This document shows positions 1-7,607 of a stretch of 64,000 nt of DNA, one piece after another. The stretch spans positions 310,001-374,000 of the forward strand of contig CAWDNP010000011.1 in the NCBI GenBank assembly GCA_963803755.1. The letters are read 5' to 3'. Below the pieces are notes generated by a model. It saw nothing but the letters and a program-made list of their open reading frames with translations, was not told the DNA's origin and did not search any database. Position 1 is the stretch's first letter. Each line of letters opens with the position of its first letter. This stretch comes from CAVUPF01 sp963803755. Lineage in GTDB: Bacteria > Actinomycetota > Thermoleophilia > Solirubrobacterales > 70-9. Made by a program: the position numbers and the translations under genes.

Positions 1-125
1 CCCGCGACCCGGCTCGGCCGGTGCGAGTAGGGGTTCCCCCACTCGCCCGGCCGGCCGGTCTGCGGGCAGCGGCCACGGCCGATGTAGACGTCGTAGGGAT
101 CGCGCTGGCAGTGAACGACGGCCAT
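1..125 (-). CDS. DUF4326 domain protein, 3' end outside window
   Basis: The minus-strand frame opens with ATG at 125-123 and reads into the window edge, so only the first 41 residues are visible. They contain VVHC, DPYDVYIGRG and EWGNPYSH, which I recognise as the N-terminal signature of DUF4326, a small domain common in phages and integrative elements of unknown function. Its start overlaps the stop of the preceding DUF2493 gene by one base (TGATG), so the two are probably translationally coupled. The C-terminus is not visible. Confidence 0.75.
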   Translation of the reverse strand, partial: MAVVHCQRDPYDVYIGRGRCPQTGRPGEWGNPYSHRPSRVA

Positions 126-472
126 CACGGCTCCCGAACCGGGATGCAGGCGGCTTCGGCCAGCGCGATCATCTGAGCGGTGCCGGGGCCGCCGAGCGGG
201 TAGGCGTAGACGAAATCCGGCCCGAGGCGCGCCATCGCCTCGTTTCGCCGGAACCCCGCCGGGCGGCCGTAGTAGTCCCACAGCGCCCGCACCGTGGCGA
301 CGTGGAGGCCAAGCTCTGTGGCCTCCTCGCGGGCGATGCGATCAGCGCCGCGAGCGCCGCCCTCGATCACGACCGACCCCTCGGGCAGCGATTCCAGATC
401 GCGGCGGATGCGCTCGCGGTCGCTCCACTCCCGCGAGCCGCAGAACAGGGCGATGACTGGGCCGCTACTCAC
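125..472 (-). CDS. DUF2493 / YspA-type SLOG-family protein
   Basis: This is a 115-residue protein with a GTG start. The N-terminal strand VIALFCGSREWSD followed by VVIEGGARGADRIAREEA is the Rossmann-like nucleotide-binding pattern of the DUF2493 (YspA/cpYpsA-related) branch of the SLOG superfamily. These proteins probably bind a nucleotide or nucleotide derivative and are frequent on phages and plasmids. The late segment RRNEAMA fits the family. The start lies inside the end of the upstream SSB-like gene (GTGAGTAG, 8-bp overlap), and the stop overlaps the DUF4326 start, so all three are probably one transcript. The exact ligand is unknown. Confidence 0.8.
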   Translation of the reverse strand: MSSGPVIALFCGSREWSDRERIRRDLESLPEGSVVIEGGARGADRIAREEATELGLHVATVRALWDYYGRPAGFRRNEAMARLGPDFVYAYPLGGPGTAQMIALAEAACIPVREP

Positions 473-812
473 GGCCCAGCCTCCCGTAGAGCTTCACCTC
501 GCGGGCGATAGTGCTGACCTCCGGGTAGGAGACCCGGCCGCGTCGGCGGGTGCGCTGGCGCTGCTCGCCCCGCACGCGGACCAGATCGCCTTCCAGCAGG
601 CGGGCGCAACGGATCGCAAGATCCTGACCGCGAGGGGCGCCGAGCACGCCCTGCACGTAGACCGGCGTTACGACCGGGTTGGTTGCCGGTCCCACATCGG
701 TTGCCACCGTGAACCGGCAGATCGGAACCCCATCCGCCGAATGGGCCAACTGCGGCCCTCGCGTGATGCGACCCACGACCTGCGTTAGAACCTTGGACTC
801 CAATGAACTCAT
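465..812 (-). CDS. SSB-like OB-fold protein without acidic tail
   Basis: The protein has 115 residues from an ATG at 812 preceded by a good GAAAGGAG ribosome-binding site; an upstream in-frame start exists but lacks one. VLTQVVGRITRGPQL, PICRFTVATDV, VYVQGV and ARLLEGDLVRVRGE follow the strand order of single-stranded DNA-binding protein OB folds. It ends in LYGRLGRE, with no acidic DDDIPF-like tip, so it should bind ssDNA but not recruit SSB partner proteins in the usual way. It is the first of three SSB-like genes within 2.3 kb, and its stop codon lies within the start of the DUF2493 gene. A primosomal PriB-like role is also possible. Confidence 0.7.
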   Translation of the reverse strand: MSSLESKVLTQVVGRITRGPQLAHSADGVPICRFTVATDVGPATNPVVTPVYVQGVLGAPRGQDLAIRCARLLEGDLVRVRGEQRQRTRRRGRVSYPEVSTIAREVKLYGRLGRE

Positions 813-900
813 CGCAAACGCTCCTTTCTCGGCCGCTCGGGCCTCGTGCTGATTTGCCTGCGATTTAGACCGGCACGGCGCCCGGTGCACCGCAGGACAC

Positions 901-971
901 GATGGTCGGGCGGGTCGCTGATCTCGACCTTGGAATCCCTGCCTTCTCGATCAGCGACCCGCCCGACCATC
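901..971. repeat. Perfect 23-bp inverted repeat with 25-nt spacer
   Basis: Positions 901-923 are the exact reverse complement of 949-971. The arms start GATGGTCGGG and end in GATC. The repeat sits in the 345-bp gap (813-1157) between the two SSB genes, upstream of the 465-812 gene on its coding strand. It could fold as a long hairpin in RNA or ssDNA, or be a protein-binding or replication/transfer site. There is no T-run, so a simple intrinsic terminator is unlikely. The rest of the gap shows no gene. Confidence 0.85.
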
Positions 972-1111
972 TGTTCGGAGGGGAAGGGGCGAAGCCCCTT
1001 GCACCGGGTGAGGTGCCGGGCTAGGGTCGTAGGTGAGTCAGCACCCCGCCCCTCGCCCCCCGTCCCGGCCGGCGGTCTCATCCTTTAACCCGAGGAGATG
1101 GCCACGACAAA

Positions 1112-1136
1112 GGCCCGGCGCCAACGGCGCCGGGCC
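1112..1136 (-). terminator. GC-rich hairpin after ssb
   Basis: Perfect 11-bp stem (1112-1122 with 1126-1136) and a 3-nt loop, 21 bp beyond the stop of the minus-strand ssb gene. On that strand it is followed by TTTGTC, a weak T-run. Placement and shape suggest an intrinsic terminator; the short T-run makes this tentative. Confidence 0.55.
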
Positions 1137-1157
1137 CCGGTCGCGTTCGTCTCGGAC

Positions 1158-1775
1158 CTAGAACGAGATGTCCTCGTCCTCGATGCCCTCACCGAAGCCG
1201 TACTCGGCCAGAGCGGTTTCGATCTCGGCGGCAACGGCCGCCTTGTTCGCCATCCGCTCGGGGTTATCGACCCCCAGGTCGCGGGCACGCGAGTCCAGCT
1301 GCTCGCGGGTCAGCGTGGCCAGCTCAGAGAGCTGATCGGCCACCGCCTGCGCCTGAGCGTCAACCTCCGCCTGGAGGTCGAGCCGCTCGGTGGCCTCGGG
1401 CTCCTCCGCGGAGGCCGAAGCCTCCTCGGAGGGCTTTGAGGCACCGAGGAACTGGACTCCCTCGGCGACGATCTCGACGACCTGGCGCTTGCCGCCGTCC
1501 TTGACCTCGTACTCGCGCCAGTCCAGGCGGCCGTTGACCGCCACCGGGCTGCCCTTGACGAGATGCTCGGCGGCGGCCTCGCCGCGGGCACCCCAGACGA
1601 TGACGTCGAAGTAGTTGGGCTTATCGACCCACTCGCCGCTCTGCCCGTCTTTGCGGCGGCTGTTGACCGCAACCCGCAGCTTGCAGAGCGAGGTTCCGCT
1701 CGGCAGAGCCCGCAACTCGGGATCGCGGGTCAGGTTGCCGGTGATAACGACAGCGTTCACATTTGCAATTGACAT
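1158..1775 (-). CDS. ssb: Single-stranded DNA-binding protein with helical insert
   Basis: This is a 205-residue SSB. The start at 1775 is preceded by a near-perfect AAAGGAGG site. Residues 1-112 form the OB fold (NAVVITGNLTRDPEL, YFDVIVWG, VAVNGRLDWREYE). Residues 113-150 are an acidic/Ala linker. Residues 155-190 (LTREQLDSRARDLGV...NKAAVAAEIETAL) look like a helix-extension-helix of the SAP/Rho-N type, unusual for an SSB. The C-terminus EDEDISF is the acidic tip that recruits replication and repair proteins. Together with two SSB-like neighbours it suggests a mobile element's own ssDNA-handling set. The extra helical module is my reading, not a verified domain hit. Confidence 0.9.
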   Translation of the reverse strand: MSIANVNAVVITGNLTRDPELRALPSGTSLCKLRVAVNSRRKDGQSGEWVDKPNYFDVIVWGARGEAAAEHLVKGSPVAVNGRLDWREYEVKDGGKRQVVEIVAEGVQFLGASKPSEEASASAEEPEATERLDLQAEVDAQAQAVADQLSELATLTREQLDSRARDLGVDNPERMANKAAVAAEIETALAEYGFGEGIEDEDISF

Positions 1776-1903
1776 TGAGTCCTCCTTTAGGGGTGTGATC
1801 CGACGTAGCCCGACCAGCACGCACCGCGTGCCAAAATCGGCGCAGTCGCTGGTCACACGCCGCCGAGGCGAAACCCACCCCGGCAGCGCATCGACCCTCG
1901 ACC

Positions 1904-2203
1904 TCACGCCCACCGGGCGGAGGAGCCGTAACCGGCGGTCTCGTCCTCGCGGACAGACGCCGCGTCCCTCGGCCCTGAAGCCACCGCATCGCGTACCGCC
2001 TTGTCTTCACGACGGCGGTCGCTCCGCAACATCTGCTTCAGGGCCTTGGAACGCTCGATCTCCCGCGACGCCTGCCCCACCGTCTGCGGCCACGCAAACG
2101 AGCAACCGCAACGCTCTGCCAACTGACGCAGATACGCCAACTGCCGAGGGGTCGGCCTCGGCCCAAGGGCCGCTGCCTCGTGAACGTCGTGAGAAACCGT
2201 CAT
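1904..2203 (-). CDS. Small plasmid/phage-type protein, DUF3072-like
   Basis: The ATG at 2203 follows GAAAGGAG, giving 99 residues. The region PTPRQLAYLRQLAERCG...ASREIERSKALKQML resembles short actinobacterial mobile-element proteins (DUF3072-like) in which a PT-x-QLxYL motif precedes a helix ending in SREIERL. No enzymatic motif is visible. The rest is charged and probably helical. It lies 128 bp upstream of ssb in the same orientation, so the two may share a transcript. The family assignment is tentative. Confidence 0.6.
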   Translation of the reverse strand: MTVSHDVHEAAALGPRPTPRQLAYLRQLAERCGCSFAWPQTVGQASREIERSKALKQMLRSDRRREDKAVRDAVASGPRDAASVREDETAGYGSSARWA

Positions 2204-2390
2204 ATCGGACTCCTTTCGCCCGGTCGGGCTTTCGCTTGCGCAGCGATCAGACCCCGTAAGCCGACCCCGGCCCAGCAACCACCTAGCAGCACAACTCCCA
2301 CCCTCCGGAGCCACCGAGCGCTGGTCGGCGTCGGGGTAAAATCGCTTCGCAAGCGGGAGTCCGGCCGACGCAAAGAGACCCAGACGCCCT

Positions 2391-2705
2391 TCACCCGTTC
2401 CAGCCCTTCCTCTGACCGTCGCGGGGGAACAGGGGCTCGATCACCCGAGCCTCAAACCAGTAGTAGTAGTGACCCCCCTCGCATCGACAAGAACGCGAGC
2501 GCAGGAACCCTGCGATCGCGATGCGGTCGCCCTCCTCGAGGGTCTGTGCCACTCCGACCGCATAGCCCACCGAGACCTTGACCGCGAGCTTCAACGGCTC
2601 GCGGCCCGAGGTCTCGGCGAACCAGAAGTCGACCCGTTCCTGGCCAGGCAGGCCCCAGGTCACAACCTCCGAGACCAACTCGCCGGTGAAGACGTTGTTG
2701 TTCAC
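2391..2705 (-). CDS. Third SSB-like / OB-fold protein
   Basis: This is a 104-residue protein. The GTG start at 2705 overlaps the TGA of the upstream gene (GTGA), implying coupling. The pattern NNVFTGELVSEV, RVDFWFAE, KLAVKVSVGY and LEEGDRIAIAGFLRS resembles the beta strands of SSB-type OB folds. A CRCEGGHYYYWFEARVIEPL segment then supplies aromatic residues suited to stacking on bases. It ends basic (DGQRKGWNG), with no acidic tip. Sequence identity to the other two SSBs is low, so homology is inferred from strand pattern only. It could be a PriB-like or annealing protein. Confidence 0.55.
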   Translation of the reverse strand: MNNNVFTGELVSEVVTWGLPGQERVDFWFAETSGREPLKLAVKVSVGYAVGVAQTLEEGDRIAIAGFLRSRSCRCEGGHYYYWFEARVIEPLFPRDGQRKGWNG

Positions 2706-3040
2706 GACCACCCCGCTCTCACCAGAAGGAACGCCTCGGCTTCGCCCGGCTCCATGGCATCGACGCAAGCGCCGATGCCCTGCTTGCTGGCGGGCGGACA
2801 GCCGAGCCGCAGGGCGTGCTCGACGTACTCGCCCACCAAGCCCTCCAGCGGCTCGGACCAGAAGATGCCCCGATCGATTAAGTAGCCCTCACCGGCTCCG
2901 GCAGCGGGGCGATCGAAGAGAGCGATGCCCGGTGGGTAGCGATAGCCCACCACCTCGCGGTCTTCGCTGGACAGCGAGTAGCGGGCCAAGACGGTGCCCT
3001 TCGGGCTGATCGAAGACATCTCAAAAGAGACAGCGCGCAT
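2702..3040 (-). CDS. Hypothetical protein at head of SSB cassette
   Basis: This is a 112-residue protein. The ATG at 3040 is preceded by GGGAGGTTTCCCC, a strong ribosome-binding site. I do not recognise it. It has alternating strands (VVGYRYPPGIALFDRP, EGYLIDRGIFWSEP) then an amphipathic region (LEGLVGEYVEHALRLG) and no membrane segment. It is the first gene of the minus-strand cassette and is coupled by a 4-bp overlap to the third SSB-like gene, which suggests a shared role in the element's DNA metabolism or its control. Confidence 0.6.
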   Translation of the reverse strand: MRAVSFEMSSISPKGTVLARYSLSSEDREVVGYRYPPGIALFDRPAAGAGEGYLIDRGIFWSEPLEGLVGEYVEHALRLGCPPASKQGIGACVDAMEPGEAEAFLLVRAGWS

Positions 3041-3137
3041 GGGGAAACCTCCCGTGTCGGTGGATCGAATAAGGCGAGATCCATCCGCAGGGGTTAAGCG
3101 GCTCCCGCACCCCGAGCCATAGGCGAGGGGCCGAAGG

Positions 3138-3157
3138 AGGCCCCCTGTTGGGGGCCT
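3138..3157. repeat. 8-bp stem hairpin with TGTT loop
   Basis: AGGCCCCC (3138-3145), loop TGTT, GGGGGCCT (3150-3157): perfect stem. It lies about 100 bp upstream of the 3040 start within the probable leader, with no T-run on either side. It may be an attenuator-like structure or chance. Confidence 0.45.
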
Positions 3158-3399
3158 TGCGGAAGACGCTGCCCCTGCCAGGATCAACGAGCCGCGATCC
3201 ACCGACACGAGAACAAGCACCCCACCGCCAAAGCCAACAGCAACCGCCTCCAAGCGCCGAAACCAACCGCCAACAACCACCGGCGCCGCGACCGAACCGG
3301 CGGCCCTAACGCCAGCCGCCGCCTGCCCGCGACTACCGACCTTCACCACCGACACCAACCGGGCCCTAGTCCCGCCCGAACCACCACCCGCTAGCCCGG

Positions 3400-3520
3400 C
3401 ACCCCCCACCTACCAAAACCAAAACATCCATCCTCTCTCAAACTCAACCTCCCAGACCCAACCAAAACAACCAAATCTTCACCAACCACCTCCTCTCTTT
3501 CACAACCAAAATCAACATCT
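3400..3520 (+). promoter_or_regulatory. 121-nt tract with a single G (C/A-rich)
   Basis: From 3400 to 3520 the plus strand contains one G (3455), in a genome where about a third of bases are G. It is rich in CCA, ACC and TCTC. A plus-strand transcript would be C-rich, G-poor and unstructured, as in Rho-utilisation sites. The minus strand just to the left (3360-3400) carries several GGG runs. Possible roles are a Rho-dependent barrier between the cassette and its neighbour, an unstructured leader, or an ssDNA-handling site. Confidence 0.5.
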
Positions 3521-3760
3521 GCTGACCCCGGGCACTCAACAATCGTAAGGGTGGGTGGTCGGCGTCGGGAAGCGGGCGCAAATGGCTCTGGAGCGCCAAG
3601 TGGCTGCGCACCTGGCGCGGCTCCCCATTGATCGCGCCCCTGTTCGCAACCCGATGGGGCGAGCGGATGTCCCCGGCGGGGGGCGGTTTGCGTCTTGGCT
3701 GAAAAGGAGAGAAGCTAAGCGCTCAGGGAGTGTCTAGCCAAAGAGCGACGGAGGCAGAAG

Positions 3761-5413
3761 GTGGACCTGAGGCGGCGGCGGCGAAGCGAGGCCCTCGAGG
3801 AGGGCGCGGGGCGGGGCGGTCTGCGACTGAGGCGCGATAGGCCTTGCCGTAGCTGGCTCGGCGCCGCGGCGGCGCTGGCAATCACGGTCCTCGCCCTCTT
3901 GCCGGCCGGCGCCGAGGCGTCGCCCTCCCGCTATGTCTTTGAGATGTGCGACTCGGCGCTGCCGGGCGGGGGCGACTCCGGGGTGACCTTCGAGAGCACC
4001 GCGACTGCGTTCATGGGTATTGACAGCTGTAGCGAACCCGGTGGCGCGCTGGGGATCTACCAGACCAGCGCCACCTCCTCCGGAACGTATGCCTATTGGA
4101 ACCTGCCGATCCGCCCTCCCCCAGGCGGCACAATGGAATCGCTCACGGCCGCAGCCGAGGGCTGCGGAAGAGAAGGAACGATGGCCTTCGTGTTCATAAG
4201 CTCTTGGCCGCCGACTGGCCCTGGGCCGTCATCGGGCTGCGGAGTCGAAGAAACACGGACCTTCCAGCTCGGCACTCCGTCGAACCTGGACCTCTTCTGG
4301 ATCTGGCTCGGCTGTGGCGCGAACTCGTCCGGCTGCGAACTAGGGGCATCGGTATACGGCCGCTACTTCGCCACCACCGAGGTCGACCCGGTACCGCCCA
4401 CGCTCTCGGGCCTGGGGGGCTCACTGCTCTCGGGAAGCGTGCTGCGCGGACACCAGAAGCTCAGCGCCGAAGCCCACGACGAAGGCGGTGGGGTGAGCAA
4501 CGCTCGGTCTCGGTCAATGGCCTGCCAGCTGGGAAGCCCGACATGCCCAACTGCGATGTCGTCAACGCCGACAACCCGAGCGTGCAAGGGGTCGTGGCGG
4601 CGGCGGTCACTCCCTGCCCGACCAAGGTCAGCGCTGAATGGACGCTCGACACCGAAGCCTATCCCTTCCACGACGGCGCCAATACGATCGAAGTCTGCGC
4701 CTCTGATTTCTCCACGCTGAGCAATCCGAACACAACCTGCTCACCGCCGCAGACCGTCGACGTCGATAACTCCTGCACCGCCTCCTCAGTGCCCGGCGGT
4801 GAAGCTCTGAGTGCCCAGTTCTCGGGGTCGAAGTCCGACACAATCACGGTCGGCTACGGCCAGGGAGCCGAAGTCAGCGGCCATCTCGCCGACAAGGCCG
4901 GCGAACCGGTCGCCGGCGCAACGATCTGCGTCAAGGTCACGCTGCTGGGCGTCGAACCGCCGCAGCTTTCCGTCGCCAACGTGACGACCAACGCCGGCGG
5001 TAACTTCAGCTACCCGGTGCCCCCAGGTCCGGATCGCGAAATCCTCCTCGGCTACCGCAACGACTCAAGCCAGGTGACGCGCGCGGTGCTCTATTACGCC
5101 CACGCCGGTCCGAGCCTGCATGTCAAACCGAGCCACCTCTTCAACCGCCACCGAGTCCATTTCCGAGGCTGGCTGCCTGGACCCAACGGCGCCGGCCGGG
5201 TAGTCGTCCTGGAGGCCAACGTGCTGGGATCAAAGGAATGGATCACATTCCGCAGGGCAACCACGACGCCGAGGGGACTTTCAGAGTACCTACAGATTCA
5301 CAGCGACGACGCGGACGACCACCTACCGCTTCCGGACCGTGTCCCCCGACCAGGCGGGCTACCCCTGGGTCGAAGGCGACAGCCGCCCGGCATGGGTGCG
5401 GGTCAGGGGCTGA
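3761..5413 (+). pseudogene. Secreted Ig/carboxypeptidase-like protein, frame-broken
   Basis: The GTG at 3761 follows GGAGGCAGAAG. A signal-like hydrophobic segment (about residues 33-52, ALAITVLALLPAGAEA) indicates export. The original reading is spread over three frames, which must be joined near 4503, 5262 and 5287. The restored C-terminus runs ...STYRFTATTRTTTYRF and ends WVRVRG at 5411-5413. The middle contains SGHLADKAGEPVAGATICV...TTNAGGNFSYPVPPGP, a carboxypeptidase-regulatory-like or Ig-like fold. Such proteins are usual extracellular proteins of Thermoleophilia with no known role. The breaks may be decay or sequencing indels. Confidence 0.6.
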
Positions 5414-5423
5414 GCTAAAAGGC

Positions 5424-5564
5424 TCAGGCGTCCAGCATCTGTTCAACCGCAGCAATGAAGTCGGCGGTGTCCTCGGCAATGGACTTCGCCTCCTCGGGGT
5501 CGGGCGTGACGGCTTCGTAGTCGCCCTGCTCGCGGGCCTTGCGATCGCCGAGCGACATGTTCAT
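5424..5564 (-). CDS. Small hypothetical ORF (46 aa)
   Basis: An uninterrupted 46-residue frame from ATG at 5564 (MNMSLGDRKAREQGDYEAV...) to TGA at 5424. It is acidic and probably helical at the end (AEDTADFIAAVEQMLDA). Its ATG overlaps the TGA of an upstream frame ending DKCALCVFDDRGRPG (ATGA), which looks like the tail of a small cysteine-containing protein whose start I cannot place. The balanced codons and the coupling favour a real gene. The rest of the gap to 5827 shows nothing else. Confidence 0.35.
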   Translation of the reverse strand: MNMSLGDRKAREQGDYEAVTPDPEEAKSIAEDTADFIAAVEQMLDA

Positions 5565-5827
5565 CCCGGCCTGCCTCGGTCGTCAAAGACGCACAGCGCG
5601 CACTTATCGGCGAGGTGTCGGCCTGGAGCTCGGTGTCTCCCACTGCCACGCCGAGCAAGACCAGCAGGGCCGGACCCGCTCCCCCCGACCTCGACCGCAG
5701 CCCCGCTGACCCGCTGGACGGGCGGCCTCACGCGCTGTCCCTCCGCCCACCGGGAAGTCGAAGCGCGATCGGTGCGATGGGATCCACGGCGTCAGGTCAT
5801 CCCGCAGATGTCCGGTAACGTCGTCGG

Positions 5828-6243
5828 GTGGCCGTTCACAGCGCTGAGCTGCGGTTCTCGACCCGAGGCGATGCCGAGATCCTCGACATCACAGCCGAGG
5901 TGCAGCACGTCGTCGAGGAGGCTGGCTTCGAACGAGCGCAGGCGCTCGCCTTCGTACGCGGCTCAACCGCAGCGATCGCGACGATGGAGTTCGAGCCGGG
6001 GGGCGTCCACGACCTGCAGGAACGCTCGAGCGCCTGATCCCAGCCCAGGGCGACTACGAGCACAACCGGCTGAACCACGACACCAACTCCCACGCTCACC
6101 AGCGCGCAACGCTCCTCGGCCCCTCCGAGGCTGTGCCGGTGATCGACGGTCGACTAGTGCTCGGCACCTGGCAGCAGGTGGTGCTGATTGACTTCGACGA
6201 CCGGCCACGGGAGCGGCTTGTCGTGGTGGTGGTCCTCGGCTAG
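5828..6243 (+). pseudogene. YjbQ/UPF0047 family protein, frame-broken
   Basis: The first frame starts with a GTG at 5828 and reads VHSAELRFSTRGDAEILDIT...AFVRGSTAAIATMEF. The second frame continues GDYEHNRLNHDTNSHAHQR, LLGPSEAVPVIDGRL and VLGTWQQVVLIDFDDRPR to a TAG at 6241. Together they give a full-length (~137 aa) YjbQ/UPF0047 protein, a family linked to secondary thiamine-phosphate synthase activity. The conserved HxH and GTWQQ motifs are present. A single shift near 6020 separates the halves and would truncate the protein after about 69 residues. All conserved blocks are otherwise perfect, so a sequencing indel is likely. Confidence 0.75.
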
Positions 6244-6308
6244 GGCGCTTCGCAGGGAGGGTGGACTGGCAATGTGCAGCGTTGCCCGGTGATCCTCGGG
6301 CTTGCGAT

Positions 6309-7577
6309 TCAGCTCGACGGTGAGCTGGTCGGAGTGCTCCTGCTCACGCCACTCCCCCGTCGGCAGAAAGGGCGGTCGGGCTGCTCCATCGGAACCGGCT
6401 CCGCGGGGAGGGTTCGTCCGAGCGAGGGGAAGCGGGCGGCAAGAGGCAGGCCCAGCAGCGAAACAGCGGCCATCGCGAGGAAGGCGGCGAGCGGATCGTG
6501 GATGAGGATCTCCACCACCAGCGCCACCACCAGCCCGCCGAGGTTGCCGGCCATCCAGACGATCGCCCCTGCGGTGCCAGCGGCGGTGCCGGCGAGGCGC
6601 TCGGCGACGGTGAGGACGATCGGCAAGGCCGGCAAAAGGACAAAGCCCATCAGCGCGATCACGGCGACGCGGGCGCCGAGCAGGGGAATCGCGCCAAGGG
6701 CGACACAACCCACCGCGCCTATCAGCACCGCGAGGCGCATGAAGGGACGTTCGACGTCGCGGCGGGTGAGGAGCGGGGGCAACACCGTGCAGCCGATCAT
6801 CCCGGCGACGATCATCCCGACCAGCAGCGCCCCGGCACTCTGTTCGGAGACGCCGGAGGGATGCAGCAGCGCCTGCAGCCAGGTAGCGAGCGCGACGAAG
6901 ACGCCGAAGCCGACGAAGACCAGCCCGCAGAGGGTGCGCATCGCCGGCAGCGCCCAGAGCGCCCGCGCGGCGCCGCCCTGGATTGCGGCCCGCTCCTCGC
7001 CTTCGCGAACGGGGCGGCGCAGGGCCACAGCCAGGGCGAAGGCGGCGAGGACGGCGAGCGCCGCCTCAAGGACCAGCAGCCGCTCAATGTGCCCATGGGC
7101 ACCCAGGGTCGGGCCGAGGATGAGAGCGAAGAGCATGCCGGCGAAACTGCCAGCCGAGCCGACGGCGATGCCGACAGGGCGCTGGTCGGCCGGCAGGTAG
7201 AGGCCGGCGAGCTTGCTGACCGCACTGAGGATTACCGGCTGGGCGACCGCAACGGCGAGCTGTCCCGCCATGGCCCAGACAAACGTCTGACCGCCGAGGC
7301 GCAGAAGGCCGCCGGTGGCCATCAACGCCCCGCCAGCGGCTAGTGAGGGACGGAAGCGACTGTCGAGGAGGCGTCCGGCCGGGATCGCCAGCACCACGTA
7401 GAGAAGGGGGAAGATCTCCGCGAGCCACCCGACGACGGAAACCGAGACCCCATAGTAGTGCGCCGTCTCGGTGTCGATCGGCGCATAGGTAAGCCAAAGC
7501 AGCTGAGTGCCCGCGCAGACTAGGGAGTAGGTGACGATCACCGGCCAGCCGCGGGGCCTCACTTGCTCAGTGTCCAT
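6309..7577 (-). CDS. MFS transporter
   Basis: This is a 422-residue protein with about 12 hydrophobic segments. The N-terminal region WLTYAPIDTETAHYYGVS...IPAGRLLDSRF resembles the FLVCR-type branch of the major facilitator superfamily, where the first loop carries a YAPI-like motif and the second a short xPAGRxxDxR motif. It should sit in the cytoplasmic membrane and move a small molecule by proton or solute coupling; the substrate cannot be read from sequence. The last ~35 residues are hydrophilic. It lies alone between YjbQ (convergent) and a secreted-protein gene (same strand, 30 bp away). Confidence 0.85.
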   Translation of the reverse strand: MDTEQVRPRGWPVIVTYSLVCAGTQLLWLTYAPIDTETAHYYGVSVSVVGWLAEIFPLLYVVLAIPAGRLLDSRFRPSLAAGGALMATGGLLRLGGQTFVWAMAGQLAVAVAQPVILSAVSKLAGLYLPADQRPVGIAVGSAGSFAGMLFALILGPTLGAHGHIERLLVLEAALAVLAAFALAVALRRPVREGEERAAIQGGAARALWALPAMRTLCGLVFVGFGVFVALATWLQALLHPSGVSEQSAGALLVGMIVAGMIGCTVLPPLLTRRDVERPFMRLAVLIGAVGCVALGAIPLLGARVAVIALMGFVLLPALPIVLTVAERLAGTAAGTAGAIVWMAGNLGGLVVALVVEILIHDPLAAFLAMAAVSLLGLPLAARFPSLGRTLPAEPVPMEQPDRPFCRRGSGVSRSTPTSSPSS

Positions 7578-7607
7578 GGCGCGAGGTCGAGCGTCGGCTC
7601 ACTTGTG

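Larger units (their letters stand above)
3041..3760. other. Gene-poor leader/junction region of the cassette
   Basis: About 720 bp without a convincing gene. A 60-codon frame at 3555-3737 has no ribosome-binding site or recognisable features and is left out. The region holds a short hairpin (3138-3157), and 3181-3520 is strongly skewed to C and A on the plus strand. It probably contains the promoter and leader of the minus-strand cassette and the boundary with the genes to the right. Confidence 0.6.

Noticed and set aside
3555..3737. 60-codon plus-strand frame
   Set aside because: No ribosome-binding site, no recognisable feature, low protein-like quality.
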